A stretch of 64,000 bases of DNA from an uncultured Phascolarctobacterium sp. (GTDB lineage: Bacteria; Bacillota; Negativicutes; Acidaminococcales; Acidaminococcaceae): the NCBI GenBank assembly GCA_905200645.1, contig CAJKLD010000009.1, positions 1-64,000 on the forward strand, read 5' to 3'. Below the pieces are notes generated by a model that had not been told where the DNA came from, ran no database searches, and was given only the letters and a program-made list of their open reading frames with translations. The position numbers were made by a program, and so were the translations under genes. Every line of letters begins with the position of its first letter. The first letter of the stretch is position 1. Positions 1 through 8,043 of this stretch are shown in pieces.

Positions 1-162
<162 letters not shown>

Positions 163-175
163 ACTTTATATATTT

Positions 176-204
176 ATAGTACAAGAAATTTCCGCCTTTG
201 TCAA
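176..204 (-). promoter_or_regulatory. Promoter of tRNA-Ala
   Basis: On the minus strand a perfect -35 TTGACA (204-199) and a -10 TACTAT (181-176) are separated by 17 bp. The -10 lies 13 bp before the first base of the tRNA, which suits a stable-RNA promoter. Confidence 0.8.
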
Positions 205-230
205 GGCTATTTTTTTGCAAACATAAGCAT

Positions 231-962
231 TTACAAAATTTCTCCGCCGCTCCAGCTTCTTTTACGCACAGGAGGCAACGGATACGCCCGGCGACTAGTT
301 CGCAATCCCTGCCGCACTAAACTTTCTGCCAGCGAAACAGCAGCTATTGCCGGATCGATTACAGGCACACCCAAGCGTTCGCTTAAAGGCTTGCTTAAGC
401 CCAAAAAAGACAGGCACCCCAAAATCAACACCTGTACATCACTGGATGCCAGCAGCCTTTTTCCGGCCTCCGTCAAAAGCTCTATCGCCCGCTCCCGCTG
501 CTGCCACGGATCCACAAAAGTTTGCAATCCGCCAACAGCTTTCATACGACTTGGTTGCAGACCGCACTGCTCCACAAACAGCAGCTTTTCCGGTACGCGG
601 GCTTCATCAGCCAACAGCAAGCCAGCCTGACGGCCTACTATAGGCGTCAAGAGGCAGGCAGCCTGACCTGCTCCCACAACGGGAATCTTCAACAGCTCAC
701 GGCAGGCAGCCAAAGCCGGATCGCTAAAGCAATAAATTACTACCGCGTCGTAACCGGATTTTTCCGCAGCCAAAGCCATGGTAATTATCTCCGGCGCAGC
801 CAAAGCAGCATCCGCCGCAGAATCAATTTCAATATGATTTTTTTGCAGACACTCCATACGCAGCTCCACGTCCGGACCCACATGCTGACCGAGCAGCCGG
901 CAACGCAACGCCAACTGCTCGAGAGTAACTCCACAATCAGGATTAATAATAAATATCTTCAT
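231..962 (-). CDS. Asp/Glu/hydantoin racemase family protein
   Basis: A 243-residue protein of the Asp/Glu racemase superfamily, whose members (hydantoin racemase, allantoin racemase, aspartate racemase) invert a carbon centre with two cysteines. The N-terminus KIFIINPDCG resembles the family's INPN strand. Candidate catalytic cysteines sit in VVIYC (about residue 78) and LILGC (about residue 183), both at expected places. An alternative GTG start at 983 overlaps the stop of the ABC ATPase gene and would add seven residues; the ATG at 962 fits the family N-terminus better. It is the last gene of the deacetylase and transporter operon. The company of PuuE-like hydrolases favours a ureide or hydantoin substrate over free aspartate, but this is inference. 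Confidence 0.8.
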   Translation of the reverse strand: MKIFIINPDCGVTLEQLALRCRLLGQHVGPDVELRMECLQKNHIEIDSAADAALAAPEIITMALAAEKSGYDAVVIYCFSDPALAACRELLKIPVVGAGQAACLLTPIVGRQAGLLLADEARVPEKLLFVEQCGLQPSRMKAVGGLQTFVDPWQQRERAIELLTEAGKRLLASSDVQVLILGCLSFLGLSKPLSERLGVPVIDPAIAAVSLAESLVRQGLRTSRRAYPLPPVRKRSWSGGEIL

Positions 963-979
963 TTCGTTACCAAAATTGT

Positions 980-1705
980 TCACACTAAAATAGAAGCCAA
1001 AAATTTTCTTGCTCTCTCGGTTTTGGGGTGATTGAATACTTCTTCCGGAGTGCCGCTTTCAATTAGATAGCCGCCGTCCATAAAATATACCGTATCAGAA
1101 ACATCTTTAGCAAAACCCATTTCATGAGTTACCAAAACCATAGTGATGCCGGTATTGGCCAGCTGTTTGATAACATCCAGTACCTCTTTAACCATTTCCG
1201 GGTCCAACGCACTGGTTGGCTCGTCCAAAAGCAGCACCTTAGGCTCCATGCACAAAGCGCGGGCAATAGCCACTCGCTGCTTTTGACCGCCGCTAAGCCG
1301 ACTGGGATATTCGTTTGCCTTGTCGCTCAAATTAACTTTAGCCAGCAGCTTCATAGCTTTTTCCGTAGCTTCAACTTTGGAAAGCTTATTGACTACTCTC
1401 GGCGCATAGGTCATATTTTCCAAAACCGTCATATTAGCAAAAAGATTAAAATGCTGAAATACCATGCAGGCATTTTTACGAATATCCTCAATTTTTATTT
1501 TACTATTGACAATATCCTGTCCCTCAAAAAGGATGGTTCCCCCTGTGGGATGCTCCAAAAGATTGATGCAGCGCAGCAAAGTAGATTTGCCGCTTCCGGA
1601 AGAGCCGATAATTGTCACGACCTCGCCTTTATTGATGGTTAAAGAAACATCCTTCAAAACTTCTAAATTGCCAAAGCTTTTTGACAGGTGTTGAATCTCA
1701 ATCAC
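980..1705 (-). CDS. Polar amino acid ABC transporter, ATP-binding protein
   Basis: A 241-residue ATPase of the GlnQ/HisP family that powers uptake with the permease and binding protein encoded next to it. Visible motifs are Walker A GSSGSGKST (residues 34-42), the Q-loop region, signature LSGGQKQRVAIARAL and Walker B LLLDEPTSALDPE, followed by the switch histidine in VTHEMGFA. The start is GTG at 1705, overlapping the permease stop by 8 bp, so the two are translationally coupled. Its family transports polar amino acids, but the neighbouring enzymes suggest the cargo may be a related amide or ureide. Confidence 0.93.
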   Translation of the reverse strand: MIEIQHLSKSFGNLEVLKDVSLTINKGEVVTIIGSSGSGKSTLLRCINLLEHPTGGTILFEGQDIVNSKIKIEDIRKNACMVFQHFNLFANMTVLENMTYAPRVVNKLSKVEATEKAMKLLAKVNLSDKANEYPSRLSGGQKQRVAIARALCMEPKVLLLDEPTSALDPEMVKEVLDVIKQLANTGITMVLVTHEMGFAKDVSDTVYFMDGGYLIESGTPEEVFNHPKTERARKFLASILV

Positions 1706-2354
1706 TGACGCGCACCTTCTTTTCTAATAAAGAGCCCAAAAAGTTCAGGGCCATAACCAGTACATAATAAACGGCAGCCGCCACAATAAAGGCTTCAAAA
1801 GCACGGAAGGTTTTGGCCTGAATTAAGTCTGCCCAACGCAGCGTATCGGCAACACCAATGACAGAAACCAAGCTGGAATCCTTCAAAAGCATAATGCTTT
1901 CATTTACCAAAGACGGCAAAGCGTTTTTGATAGCCTGAGGCAGAATAATATCCAGCAGAAAGCGATGCTTAGGCACGCCCAAAGACATAGCGCCTTCCCA
2001 TTGTCCCTTGTCTACAGCAAGAATGCCGCCGCGCAGCGCTTCCGAAATATACGCAGCAGAATTTAAACCAAAGGATAAAACACCGGCCTCCAACGCGCTG
2101 ATGGTATAACCGGTCAGCTGAGGCGTAGCAAAATAAATAAGCATCAACTGCACTAGCAGCGGCGTTCCGCGGAATACAGAAATATAAACCTTAGCCAAAA
2201 AGGACAGCAGCTTGCTTTTAGACAAAGTAATCAGAGCCAAAACAAAGCCGCCCAAAAAGCCCATAATCGTAGAGAAAAAGGTAAACTTCAACGTAATCCA
2301 CACAGCAGAAGCCAGTAGCGGAAAATACGGTTCCAGTACGGAAAAATCTAACAT
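1698..2354 (-). CDS. Polar amino acid ABC transporter, permease
   Basis: A 218-residue inner-membrane permease of the GlnP/HisM type. Several hydrophobic segments are evident, and the EAA loop that docks to the ATPase is recognisable in SEALRGGILAVDKGQWEGA, followed by the typical LPQAIKNALPSLVNE segment. Start ATG follows AAGGAGCG. A single permease gene is present, so it would act as a homodimer. It lies between the binding-protein and ATPase genes. Confidence 0.92.
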   Translation of the reverse strand: MLDFSVLEPYFPLLASAVWITLKFTFFSTIMGFLGGFVLALITLSKSKLLSFLAKVYISVFRGTPLLVQLMLIYFATPQLTGYTISALEAGVLSFGLNSAAYISEALRGGILAVDKGQWEGAMSLGVPKHRFLLDIILPQAIKNALPSLVNESIMLLKDSSLVSVIGVADTLRWADLIQAKTFRAFEAFIVAAAVYYVLVMALNFLGSLLEKKVRVSD

Positions 2355-2366
2355 TTAAACCGCTCC

Positions 2367-3206
2367 TTACAGCTTGGCAATTTCCAAATCTTTGATAGCT
2401 GCTTCATATTGATTGGTTGCCTCTTCACCCATGTGTTTAACCAAAATTTTATGCAGTTCGCCGTTAGTACGCATTTCTTTCAGCAAAGCGTTAATTTTTT
2501 CGGTATCCTTAGAATTTTTAGGCAGAGCAATAGCAAAAGTATCATCCTTAACAACAGCGCCTTGAAGCACATGCAGTTCAATATCAGCATTTTGTTTTAC
2601 AAAAACAGCGGCTTGAGAAGAATCGAATAAACCTGCGGCTAAACGGCCGTTTTTAATATCTTGTACAACCAGCGGAGTAGTATCCAGCTCTACAACCTCA
2701 ATACCGCCGGCAGCCTTCAGCTCTTTAGCGTAGGTAGTACCCATAGAAGCACCGGCTTTTTTACCTTGCAGTTTAGCTAAGGAGTCAATATTGGCGCCTT
2801 TTTTGCAAATCAACGCTTTCATAGGGAAATAATAAGGCTTAGAGAAGTCCAAAACCTTCATACGTTCATCAGTAGGAGAAATAGCGGAAATAATTACGTC
2901 AGCACGACCGCTTTGCAAGGTCGGCACTAAAGACGCAAATTTCATATCGGTAAATTCGATTTTTTTGTTCATCTTTTTAGCTAGATATTCCGCAATGTCA
3001 ATGTCTACGCCTTGATATTCCTTGGTGCCCTCTTTGATAGATTCAAAGGGCGGGAAAGTGGAGTTAATTGCTACCACCCATTTATCACCCTTAGCAGCGT
3101 CTGCTTTAGGAGCCTCTTTTTTCTCTCCGTCACAGCCTACCAGCATCATTGCCAGCATAGCTGTTGCTAAAAACGTGAATAAGCTTCTCATAGTTAATTT
3201 TTTCAT
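2367..3206 (-). CDS. Polar amino acid ABC transporter, substrate-binding lipoprotein
   Basis: A family 3 solute-binding protein of about 279 residues. The N-terminus has a basic start, a hydrophobic stretch and a lipobox-like LVGC followed by an acidic and lysine-rich linker, so it should be a lipoprotein. The mature part has typical features: STFPPFE near the start, YQGVDIDIA, and the second-lobe region GTTYAKEL. I chose ATG 3206 over 3212 because AGGGG lies 7 nt ahead of it, while it abuts the earlier ATG. The ligand cannot be read from the sequence. Confidence 0.92.
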   Translation of the reverse strand: MKKLTMRSLFTFLATAMLAMMLVGCDGEKKEAPKADAAKGDKWVVAINSTFPPFESIKEGTKEYQGVDIDIAEYLAKKMNKKIEFTDMKFASLVPTLQSGRADVIISAISPTDERMKVLDFSKPYYFPMKALICKKGANIDSLAKLQGKKAGASMGTTYAKELKAAGGIEVVELDTTPLVVQDIKNGRLAAGLFDSSQAAVFVKQNADIELHVLQGAVVKDDTFAIALPKNSKDTEKINALLKEMRTNGELHKILVKHMGEEATNQYEAAIKDLEIAKL

Positions 3207-3222
3207 TTTCATACCCCTCTTT

Positions 3223-4056
3223 TTAATATTTTATTTTTATATCATACCCTTTTTGGGCTAATACATGCTTAGCTACTGCTTCGTCCGTAGCAATCCAGGC
3301 ATTAATTTTTTTAGCATGACGAACAAAGGAGCGCAACGCCCGCAGATATCCCGGACGCCCGATAAACTGAGGATGCATAACAAAATTCAGCATCCGTCCT
3401 TCTTCTGCCAAAGCGTCAATTTCGTCCTGCCAAATCTGCACCATTTCTCTGCCGCTGCGCAAATAATAATGCTCAGGATGCTGTAGCGTATACATATCAT
3501 AGGAGGTGTCATCTACCACTCCATCCTTAGGCAGCTCCACAATAGGAATTTCCTGCCCGTCAATATCCAGCAAAAAAGGTCCATCATTATTACGCCAGTT
3601 GGAGGAATAAATAATTCCCCTATCCAGCCACAGCTGCTTGTGAAAATCGTGCAGAATACCGTCCGGCATCCGCACGCCTACGGGTCGCCTGCCCGTCAGT
3701 CTGCGAAAAATGTCGTCCACCTTATCCATCAGCGCGCTTTCTTGCTCGTAAGTATCCATAACTTCGTGCATATACCCGTGATAGCCAATTTCATGCCCCT
3801 GCTTAGCAAGATATTGAATAATTTCCGGATGAATTTCGGCTGTGTAAGCCGTAGTAAAAAAAGTAGCCTTTAGTCCCTCTTCCTCCAACATGCACAAAAT
3901 TCTGGGTAAAGCCTGCTTAGTGGCATATAACCCGCGGGACATGTGTACCAAATGACGGGAGTTAATATCATTGCGGGTCAGCCACAGGGTTTCTGCATCA
4001 ATATCAAAGGACAGGCACAAAGCCATACTTTTATTTTGGGGCCAGCTCCATTTCAT
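3223..4056 (-). CDS. Polysaccharide deacetylase-family (PuuE/CE4-like) hydrolase, second copy
   Basis: A 277-residue NodB-fold hydrolase. It keeps D-x-D in LSFDIDAE (residues 18-20) and a histidine motif in GHEIGYHGYMHE (about 85-96), and ends with the HPQFIGRP and WIATDEAV segments seen in cytosolic CE4-like enzymes. There is no signal peptide, unlike cell-wall deacetylases. The sequence begins near a WP motif, as in PuuE-type allantoinases and the HP0310-like group. The ATG at 4056 overlaps the upstream stop as ATGA and follows GGGGGTG, so it is translationally coupled to the first deacetylase. Substrate unknown; hydrolysis of a cyclic or linear amide is inferred from context. Confidence 0.83.
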   Translation of the reverse strand: MKWSWPQNKSMALCLSFDIDAETLWLTRNDINSRHLVHMSRGLYATKQALPRILCMLEEEGLKATFFTTAYTAEIHPEIIQYLAKQGHEIGYHGYMHEVMDTYEQESALMDKVDDIFRRLTGRRPVGVRMPDGILHDFHKQLWLDRGIIYSSNWRNNDGPFLLDIDGQEIPIVELPKDGVVDDTSYDMYTLQHPEHYYLRSGREMVQIWQDEIDALAEEGRMLNFVMHPQFIGRPGYLRALRSFVRHAKKINAWIATDEAVAKHVLAQKGYDIKIKY

Positions 4057-4907
4057 ATTGCAGCACCCCCTTGAACAGCATAAAATTTCTGCACATATTC
4101 TGCTACTTCCCTGCAAGTAGTAATCCAGGCCCCATTAGCACGCATATATTCAATGAAACGTTCCAGCATACGCACGCGGCTGGCACGCCCGATAAGCTGC
4201 GGATGAAGCTTGAGAACAAAGACCTTGTCTCCTTCCTCTGCCAGCTCGTCAAAATTATCCTGCCAAATTTCATAAACATAATCCACGGGATAACTACAGG
4301 TTATGGTTGCTTCATCAGCATAGGAAAAATAAAAGAAGGAAAAATCATCTAGCGACGGCTCCGTAGGCAGCTCCACAATTCCCTCCGGCTTGTGAAGATA
4401 AGCCCAATCGCAGTCCTTCAAAGTAGAGCAATATAAATAACCACGCTTAGCCATTAACTCTAAAGCGCAATTAGGCAGCAAATCCAAAGGTCCCCGATAG
4501 CCCACAGGCTGTTGTCCGAAAATTTTCTGTAAAATTTCTTCGCTCTTCACCATATTTGCTTCTTCTTCAGCAACAGGCATATCCACTTCAGCCTCATGCA
4601 GATAACCGTGATAAGCTAACTCGTGACCGGCGGCAGCAATGTCTGCCACCTTATCAGGATATTTTTCCGCCATATACCCCGGAACAAAAAAAGTCGTCCG
4701 CAGATTTTGGCGCTGCAGCATATCCAAGCAACGCTGCAAACCCTCATCCGGACCGTATTGTCCGCGGCTGCGGTCAGAAAAACCGATATTGCGCTTGCCG
4801 ATTACGGATTGGCGCAGCAGCTCGCCGTCAAAATCAAAGGTCACCATTACGGCAATCCGCTTGCCCATAGGCCAAGATATACCGTCGCCATTTTTTAGGG
4901 TAAACAT
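4053..4907 (-). CDS. Polysaccharide deacetylase-family (PuuE/CE4-like) hydrolase, first copy
   Basis: A 284-residue protein and first gene of the operon. It has WPMGKRIAV near the N-terminus, comparable to the WPxGxRIAV start of PuuE allantoinases, then D-x-D in VTFDFDGE (25-27), H-x3-H in YHGYLHE (about 98-104) and a C-terminal HPQLIGRASR. It lacks a signal peptide and membrane segment, so it acts in the cytoplasm. It is clearly a divergent paralogue of the next gene; two non-identical copies in a row suggest a heteromer or two successive amide hydrolyses. A cell-wall role is less likely given the transporter and racemase partners. Confidence 0.83.
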   Translation of the reverse strand: MFTLKNGDGISWPMGKRIAVMVTFDFDGELLRQSVIGKRNIGFSDRSRGQYGPDEGLQRCLDMLQRQNLRTTFFVPGYMAEKYPDKVADIAAAGHELAYHGYLHEAEVDMPVAEEEANMVKSEEILQKIFGQQPVGYRGPLDLLPNCALELMAKRGYLYCSTLKDCDWAYLHKPEGIVELPTEPSLDDFSFFYFSYADEATITCSYPVDYVYEIWQDNFDELAEEGDKVFVLKLHPQLIGRASRVRMLERFIEYMRANGAWITTCREVAEYVQKFYAVQGGAAI

Positions 4908-4932
4908 AATAATCCATCTCCAAAAACAGCTT

Positions 4933-4987
4933 ATAGATTTATTTTTTCATTGAAATCTATTATACCAAAAAATATTTCTCATTGAAA
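4933..4987 (-). promoter_or_regulatory. Promoter and inverted repeat before the deacetylase/ABC operon
   Basis: On the minus strand, -35 TTTCAA (4987-4982) and -10 TATAAT (4964-4959) are 17 bp apart. An inverted repeat ATAGATTT...AAATCTAT (4933-4940 and 4953-4960, 12-bp spacer) starts at the -10 and covers the expected transcription start, the usual place for a repressor operator. The promoter is a good match at -10 and weak at -35. Confidence 0.55.
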
Positions 4988-4999
4988 GAGTTTTTGCAT

Positions 5000-5035
5000 A
5001 AAAATAACCTCTGCGCAAGAAAATCGCAGAGGTTT
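5000..5035 (-). terminator. Terminator of metK
   Basis: A 10-bp perfect stem, AACCTCTGCG with its complement (5006-5015 and 5025-5034), is followed on the minus strand by ATTTTTATG. It lies about 60 bp beyond the metK stop. Confidence 0.75.
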
Positions 5036-5096
5036 ATTGTATAAATTGTCAACAATGTAAAATTTTATACAAGTATTAAAAATGAAGCAAAATCGT

Positions 5097-6275
5097 TTAC
5101 AGACCAACCTGCTCGCGCAATGCTGCCGCCTTATCGGTATGCTCCCAAGGCAGATCAACATCTGTACGGCCAAAATGACCGTAAGCAGCAGTTTGTTTGT
5201 AAATAGGACGCAGCAGATTCAACTCTTTGATAATACCGGTAGGACTTAACGCAAAGTTTTTGCGCACCAATTCGGCAATTTTTTCTTCAGCAATTTTAGC
5301 AGTGCCAAAGGTTTCTACCAATACGGAAACCGGCTGCGCTACGCCGATGGCATAGGCCAGCTGAATTTCGCACTTATCTGCCAGGCCTGCCGCTACAATA
5401 TTTTTTGCAACATAGCGTGCAGCGTAAGCAGCACTGCGGTCAACCTTGGAAGGATCCTTGCCGGAGAAAGCGCCGCCGCCATGACGAGCCATACCGCCGT
5501 AAGTATCAACAATAATTTTGCGTCCTGTCAAGCCGGCATCGCCTTGCGGTCCGCCGATAACAAAACGGCCCGTAGGATTGATATAATATTTTGTGTTGTC
5601 GTCCAGCATTGCGGCAGGCACAACGGGCTTAACAACATTTTCAATAATATCTTCGGTAATTTGCTCGTGAGAAATCTCTGGAGCATGTTGAGAAGAAATT
5701 ACAATCGCATCAATGCGTACCGGCTTACCGTTTTCATATTCCACCGTAACTTGAGTTTTGCCGTCAGGACGCAGATAAGCCAAGGTGCCGTTTTTGCGTA
5801 CTTCAGTCAAACGCAGAGACAGCTTGTTAGCTAAATATGCTGGCATGGGCATGTAGCTGTCAGTTTCGTTAGTTGCATAACCAAACATCATGCCTTGGTC
5901 GCCGGCGCCGGCTTCTTCTTCGGCTGCACTGCCTTTTTTAGCTTCCAAAGACTTATCAACACCCATAGCAATATCGGGAGACTGCTCGTCAATAGAAACC
6001 AGCACGCCGCAGGTGTTGCCGTCAAAACCATATTTGGCGCGGTCGTAACCAATATCAATAACAGTTTGGCGGGCAATACGGGGAATGTCAACGTAGCATT
6101 TGGTAGAAATTTCGCCAAAAATATGAATTTGTCCGGTAGTAACAATAGTTTCGCAGGCTACGCGTCCTTTCGGGTCCTGCTCTAAGATGGCGTCTAGCAC
6201 AGCGTCGGAAATTTGGTCGGCAATTTTATCAGGATGGCCTTCGGTAACAGATTCAGAAGTGAATAATTTTCTCAT
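5097..6275 (-). CDS. metK: S-adenosylmethionine synthetase
   Basis: A 392-residue cytosolic enzyme that makes S-adenosylmethionine from methionine and ATP. Family landmarks are the N-terminal FTSESVTEGHPDKIADQISD, GDQGMMFGYA, and the GGAFSGKDPSKVDRSAAYAARY segment near the C-terminus that binds substrate phosphate. Length is normal. The ATG follows AAAGGAG. It is monocistronic, with its own promoter, SAM-I riboswitch and terminator, so transcription should stop early when SAM is plentiful. Confidence 0.98.
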   Translation of the reverse strand: MRKLFTSESVTEGHPDKIADQISDAVLDAILEQDPKGRVACETIVTTGQIHIFGEISTKCYVDIPRIARQTVIDIGYDRAKYGFDGNTCGVLVSIDEQSPDIAMGVDKSLEAKKGSAAEEEAGAGDQGMMFGYATNETDSYMPMPAYLANKLSLRLTEVRKNGTLAYLRPDGKTQVTVEYENGKPVRIDAIVISSQHAPEISHEQITEDIIENVVKPVVPAAMLDDNTKYYINPTGRFVIGGPQGDAGLTGRKIIVDTYGGMARHGGGAFSGKDPSKVDRSAAYAARYVAKNIVAAGLADKCEIQLAYAIGVAQPVSVLVETFGTAKIAEEKIAELVRKNFALSPTGIIKELNLLRPIYKQTAAYGHFGRTDVDLPWEHTDKAAALREQVGL

Positions 6276-6311
6276 GTTTATCTCCTTTCGTGAACATACG
6301 AAAAATAGTAA

Positions 6312-6343
6312 TTAAAAATGGCGTTCTCTGATTGAGAACGCCA
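6312..6343 (-). terminator. Riboswitch-controlled terminator of metK
   Basis: Stem TGGCGTTCTC paired with GAGAACGCCA (6319-6328 and 6334-6343, 5-nt loop) is followed by TTTTT on the minus strand. It sits between the SAM-I aptamer and metK and is the expression platform. Confidence 0.85.
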
Positions 6344-6360
6344 TAAATACCTTTAAAGCA

Positions 6361-6470
6361 TCCTCATCTCACAGCTCAAGTGCTGTAGGACTTAGCACCG
6401 TTTACGGATGTCACTCCATAGTGGTTGCTGCGGTTTCACAGGGCCATTCCCTCCACCGCTCTTGATGAGT
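6361..6470 (-). promoter_or_regulatory. SAM-I (S-box) riboswitch aptamer
   Basis: Read on the minus strand the element opens with ACTCATCAAGAGCGGTGGAG, continues with GGAATGGCCCTGTGAAACC and GGCAACC-like GCAGCAACC, and closes with GAGATGAGGA, which pairs with the start to form P1. These are the conserved blocks of the S-box. It lies in the metK leader between promoter and terminator, so SAM binding should favour termination. Confidence 0.95.
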
Positions 6471-6491
6471 AATTTGATTTTTACCTTGCTT

Positions 6492-6520
6492 ATTATAATC
6501 TATCTTGTCGAATATAGCAA
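6492..6520 (-). promoter_or_regulatory. Promoter of metK leader
   Basis: TTGCTA (6520-6515) and TATAAT (6497-6492), 17 bp apart, lie about 20 bp upstream of the SAM-I aptamer on the minus strand. Confidence 0.75.
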
Positions 6521-6605
6521 GCCCTTTTCAATAAATTCACATAATAAATTTATTTTTAGAACAAGCTAGAACTTATTGAGAAATTTTCTTTTGAAAAACA
6601 GTTTA

Positions 6606-7817
6606 TTATGCCTGCCTTTGGCGACGAATTTTTAAGGCTTCGTCTAAAATCCGGTTAGCTACCTCTGCCTTAGGCATCTGCTCTAAGGAACGCACCTCGC
6701 CGCTGGCAAAAAGAAATTTAACGATATTGGTATCGGCGTTAAAGCCTGCGCCTGCCGCCGTAACGTCGTTGGCAACAATCATATCCAAATTCTTTTTGAT
6801 TACTTTATCGCGAGCGTTTGCCAACAAATTCTGCGTTTCAGCAGCAAAGCCAACCAAAACCTGATGCTTTTTTTGGGAGCCAAGAATTTTAAGAATGTCC
6901 GGATTTTTATCCATCACCACGGTCAAAGCGTCGTCGGTTTTCTTTTTGATTTTTTGGTCTGCCACATCATGGGGACGATAATCGGCAACAGCTGCCGCCT
7001 TGATAACGATATCCATTTCGCCATAAGCATTCACGCAGGCTTCCAGCATTTCGTTGGTAGTTTCCACCTTAACTGTGCGCACATTAGCCGGCGCTGCCAA
7101 AGCAGAAGGTCCACTGACCAGCAAAACCTCTGCGCCGCGTTCAGCAGCCATCTGCGCTACTGCGTAACCCATTTTGCCGCTGGAACGATTGCCCACAAAA
7201 CGCACGGGGTCGATAGGCTCGCGCGTACCGGCCGCGGTTACCAAAACCTTTAAGCCGCGCAAATCGCCTTCACGCTTGGCAAAAAACGCACTGATAAATT
7301 CTACAATTTCCTGTGGTTCCGGCAGACGACCGGCGCCGCTGGTACCGCAGGCTAATTTGCCCACAGCGGGAGGCATTACGCTGATGCCGCGGCCTGCAAG
7401 CTTAGCGATATTTTCCTGAGTTGCCGGATTTTTATACATACCGGTATTCATCGCCGGACAGACAATAACGGGAGCCTGTGCTGCCAAAAGCGTAGTGCTT
7501 AACAAATCATCTGCCAAGCCATAAGCCATTTTGGCAATAATATTAGCGGTAGCAGGAGCTACCACAAAAGCGTCTGCCCAATTAGCCAGAGCAATATGCT
7601 CTACATTAAATTCCTGATTGCCGCTCCACATGGACACAGCTACCCGGTTGCCGCTTATTTCTTTAAAGGTCAGCGGTGTTACAAACTGCTGGGCATGCTC
7701 CGTCATGACTACGCGCACTTCGCATCCCTGCTTACGCAGACGGCTTACCAAGTCCACTGCTTTATAAACGGCAATGCCGCCGGTAACACCTAAAACAATC
7801 TTTTTACCCTTTAACAA
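6606..7817 (-). CDS. coaBC: Bifunctional phosphopantothenoylcysteine decarboxylase/synthetase
   Basis: A 403-residue fusion enzyme for two steps of coenzyme A synthesis. The N-terminal flavoprotein half (CoaC) shows GVTGGIAVYK, an active-site-like HIALANWAD and the PAMNTGMY clamp with CGTSGAGRLPEP. The C-terminal half (CoaB) shows VTAAGTREPIDPVRFVGNRS, AAAVADYRP and KIKKK. Start is TTG after AGGAGG with normal spacing. It is the last gene of the yicC-remA-gmk-rpoZ-coaBC operon. Confidence 0.97.
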   Translation of the reverse strand: MLKGKKIVLGVTGGIAVYKAVDLVSRLRKQGCEVRVVMTEHAQQFVTPLTFKEISGNRVAVSMWSGNQEFNVEHIALANWADAFVVAPATANIIAKMAYGLADDLLSTTLLAAQAPVIVCPAMNTGMYKNPATQENIAKLAGRGISVMPPAVGKLACGTSGAGRLPEPQEIVEFISAFFAKREGDLRGLKVLVTAAGTREPIDPVRFVGNRSSGKMGYAVAQMAAERGAEVLLVSGPSALAAPANVRTVKVETTNEMLEACVNAYGEMDIVIKAAAVADYRPHDVADQKIKKKTDDALTVVMDKNPDILKILGSQKKHQVLVGFAAETQNLLANARDKVIKKNLDMIVANDVTAAGAGFNADTNIVKFLFASGEVRSLEQMPKAEVANRILDEALKIRRQRQA

Positions 7818-7835
7818 GGCTTTTTCCTCCTGCTG

Positions 7836-8030
7836 TTATACGTTTTTAGTACGCTCGTAGGTAATAGAATCTTTAGCAATTTCTTTTAAAGCGGTGCTGA
7901 CTTCTTTTTCCGGTGCATTTACAGACGGTTTTGTCAGTTCACGCGCTCTTTTAGCAGCCAAAATAACCAAAGTATATTTGCTGTCAACCTTTTCAGCCAA
8001 ATAATCAATAGAAGGGTCTACCATAGACAT
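7836..8030 (-). CDS. rpoZ: RNA polymerase omega subunit
   Basis: A 64-residue protein that helps assemble RNA polymerase by binding beta-prime. The order PSIDYL near the start, KYTLVILAAKRARELT in the conserved helix and the acidic tail region KEVSTALKEIA match Firmicute omega. The start follows GGAGTGATGATAA. Its place between gmk and coaBC is the usual one in Firmicutes. Confidence 0.95.
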   Translation of the reverse strand: MSMVDPSIDYLAEKVDSKYTLVILAAKRARELTKPSVNAPEKEVSTALKEIAKDSITYERTKNV

Positions 8031-8043
8031 TTATCATCACTCC

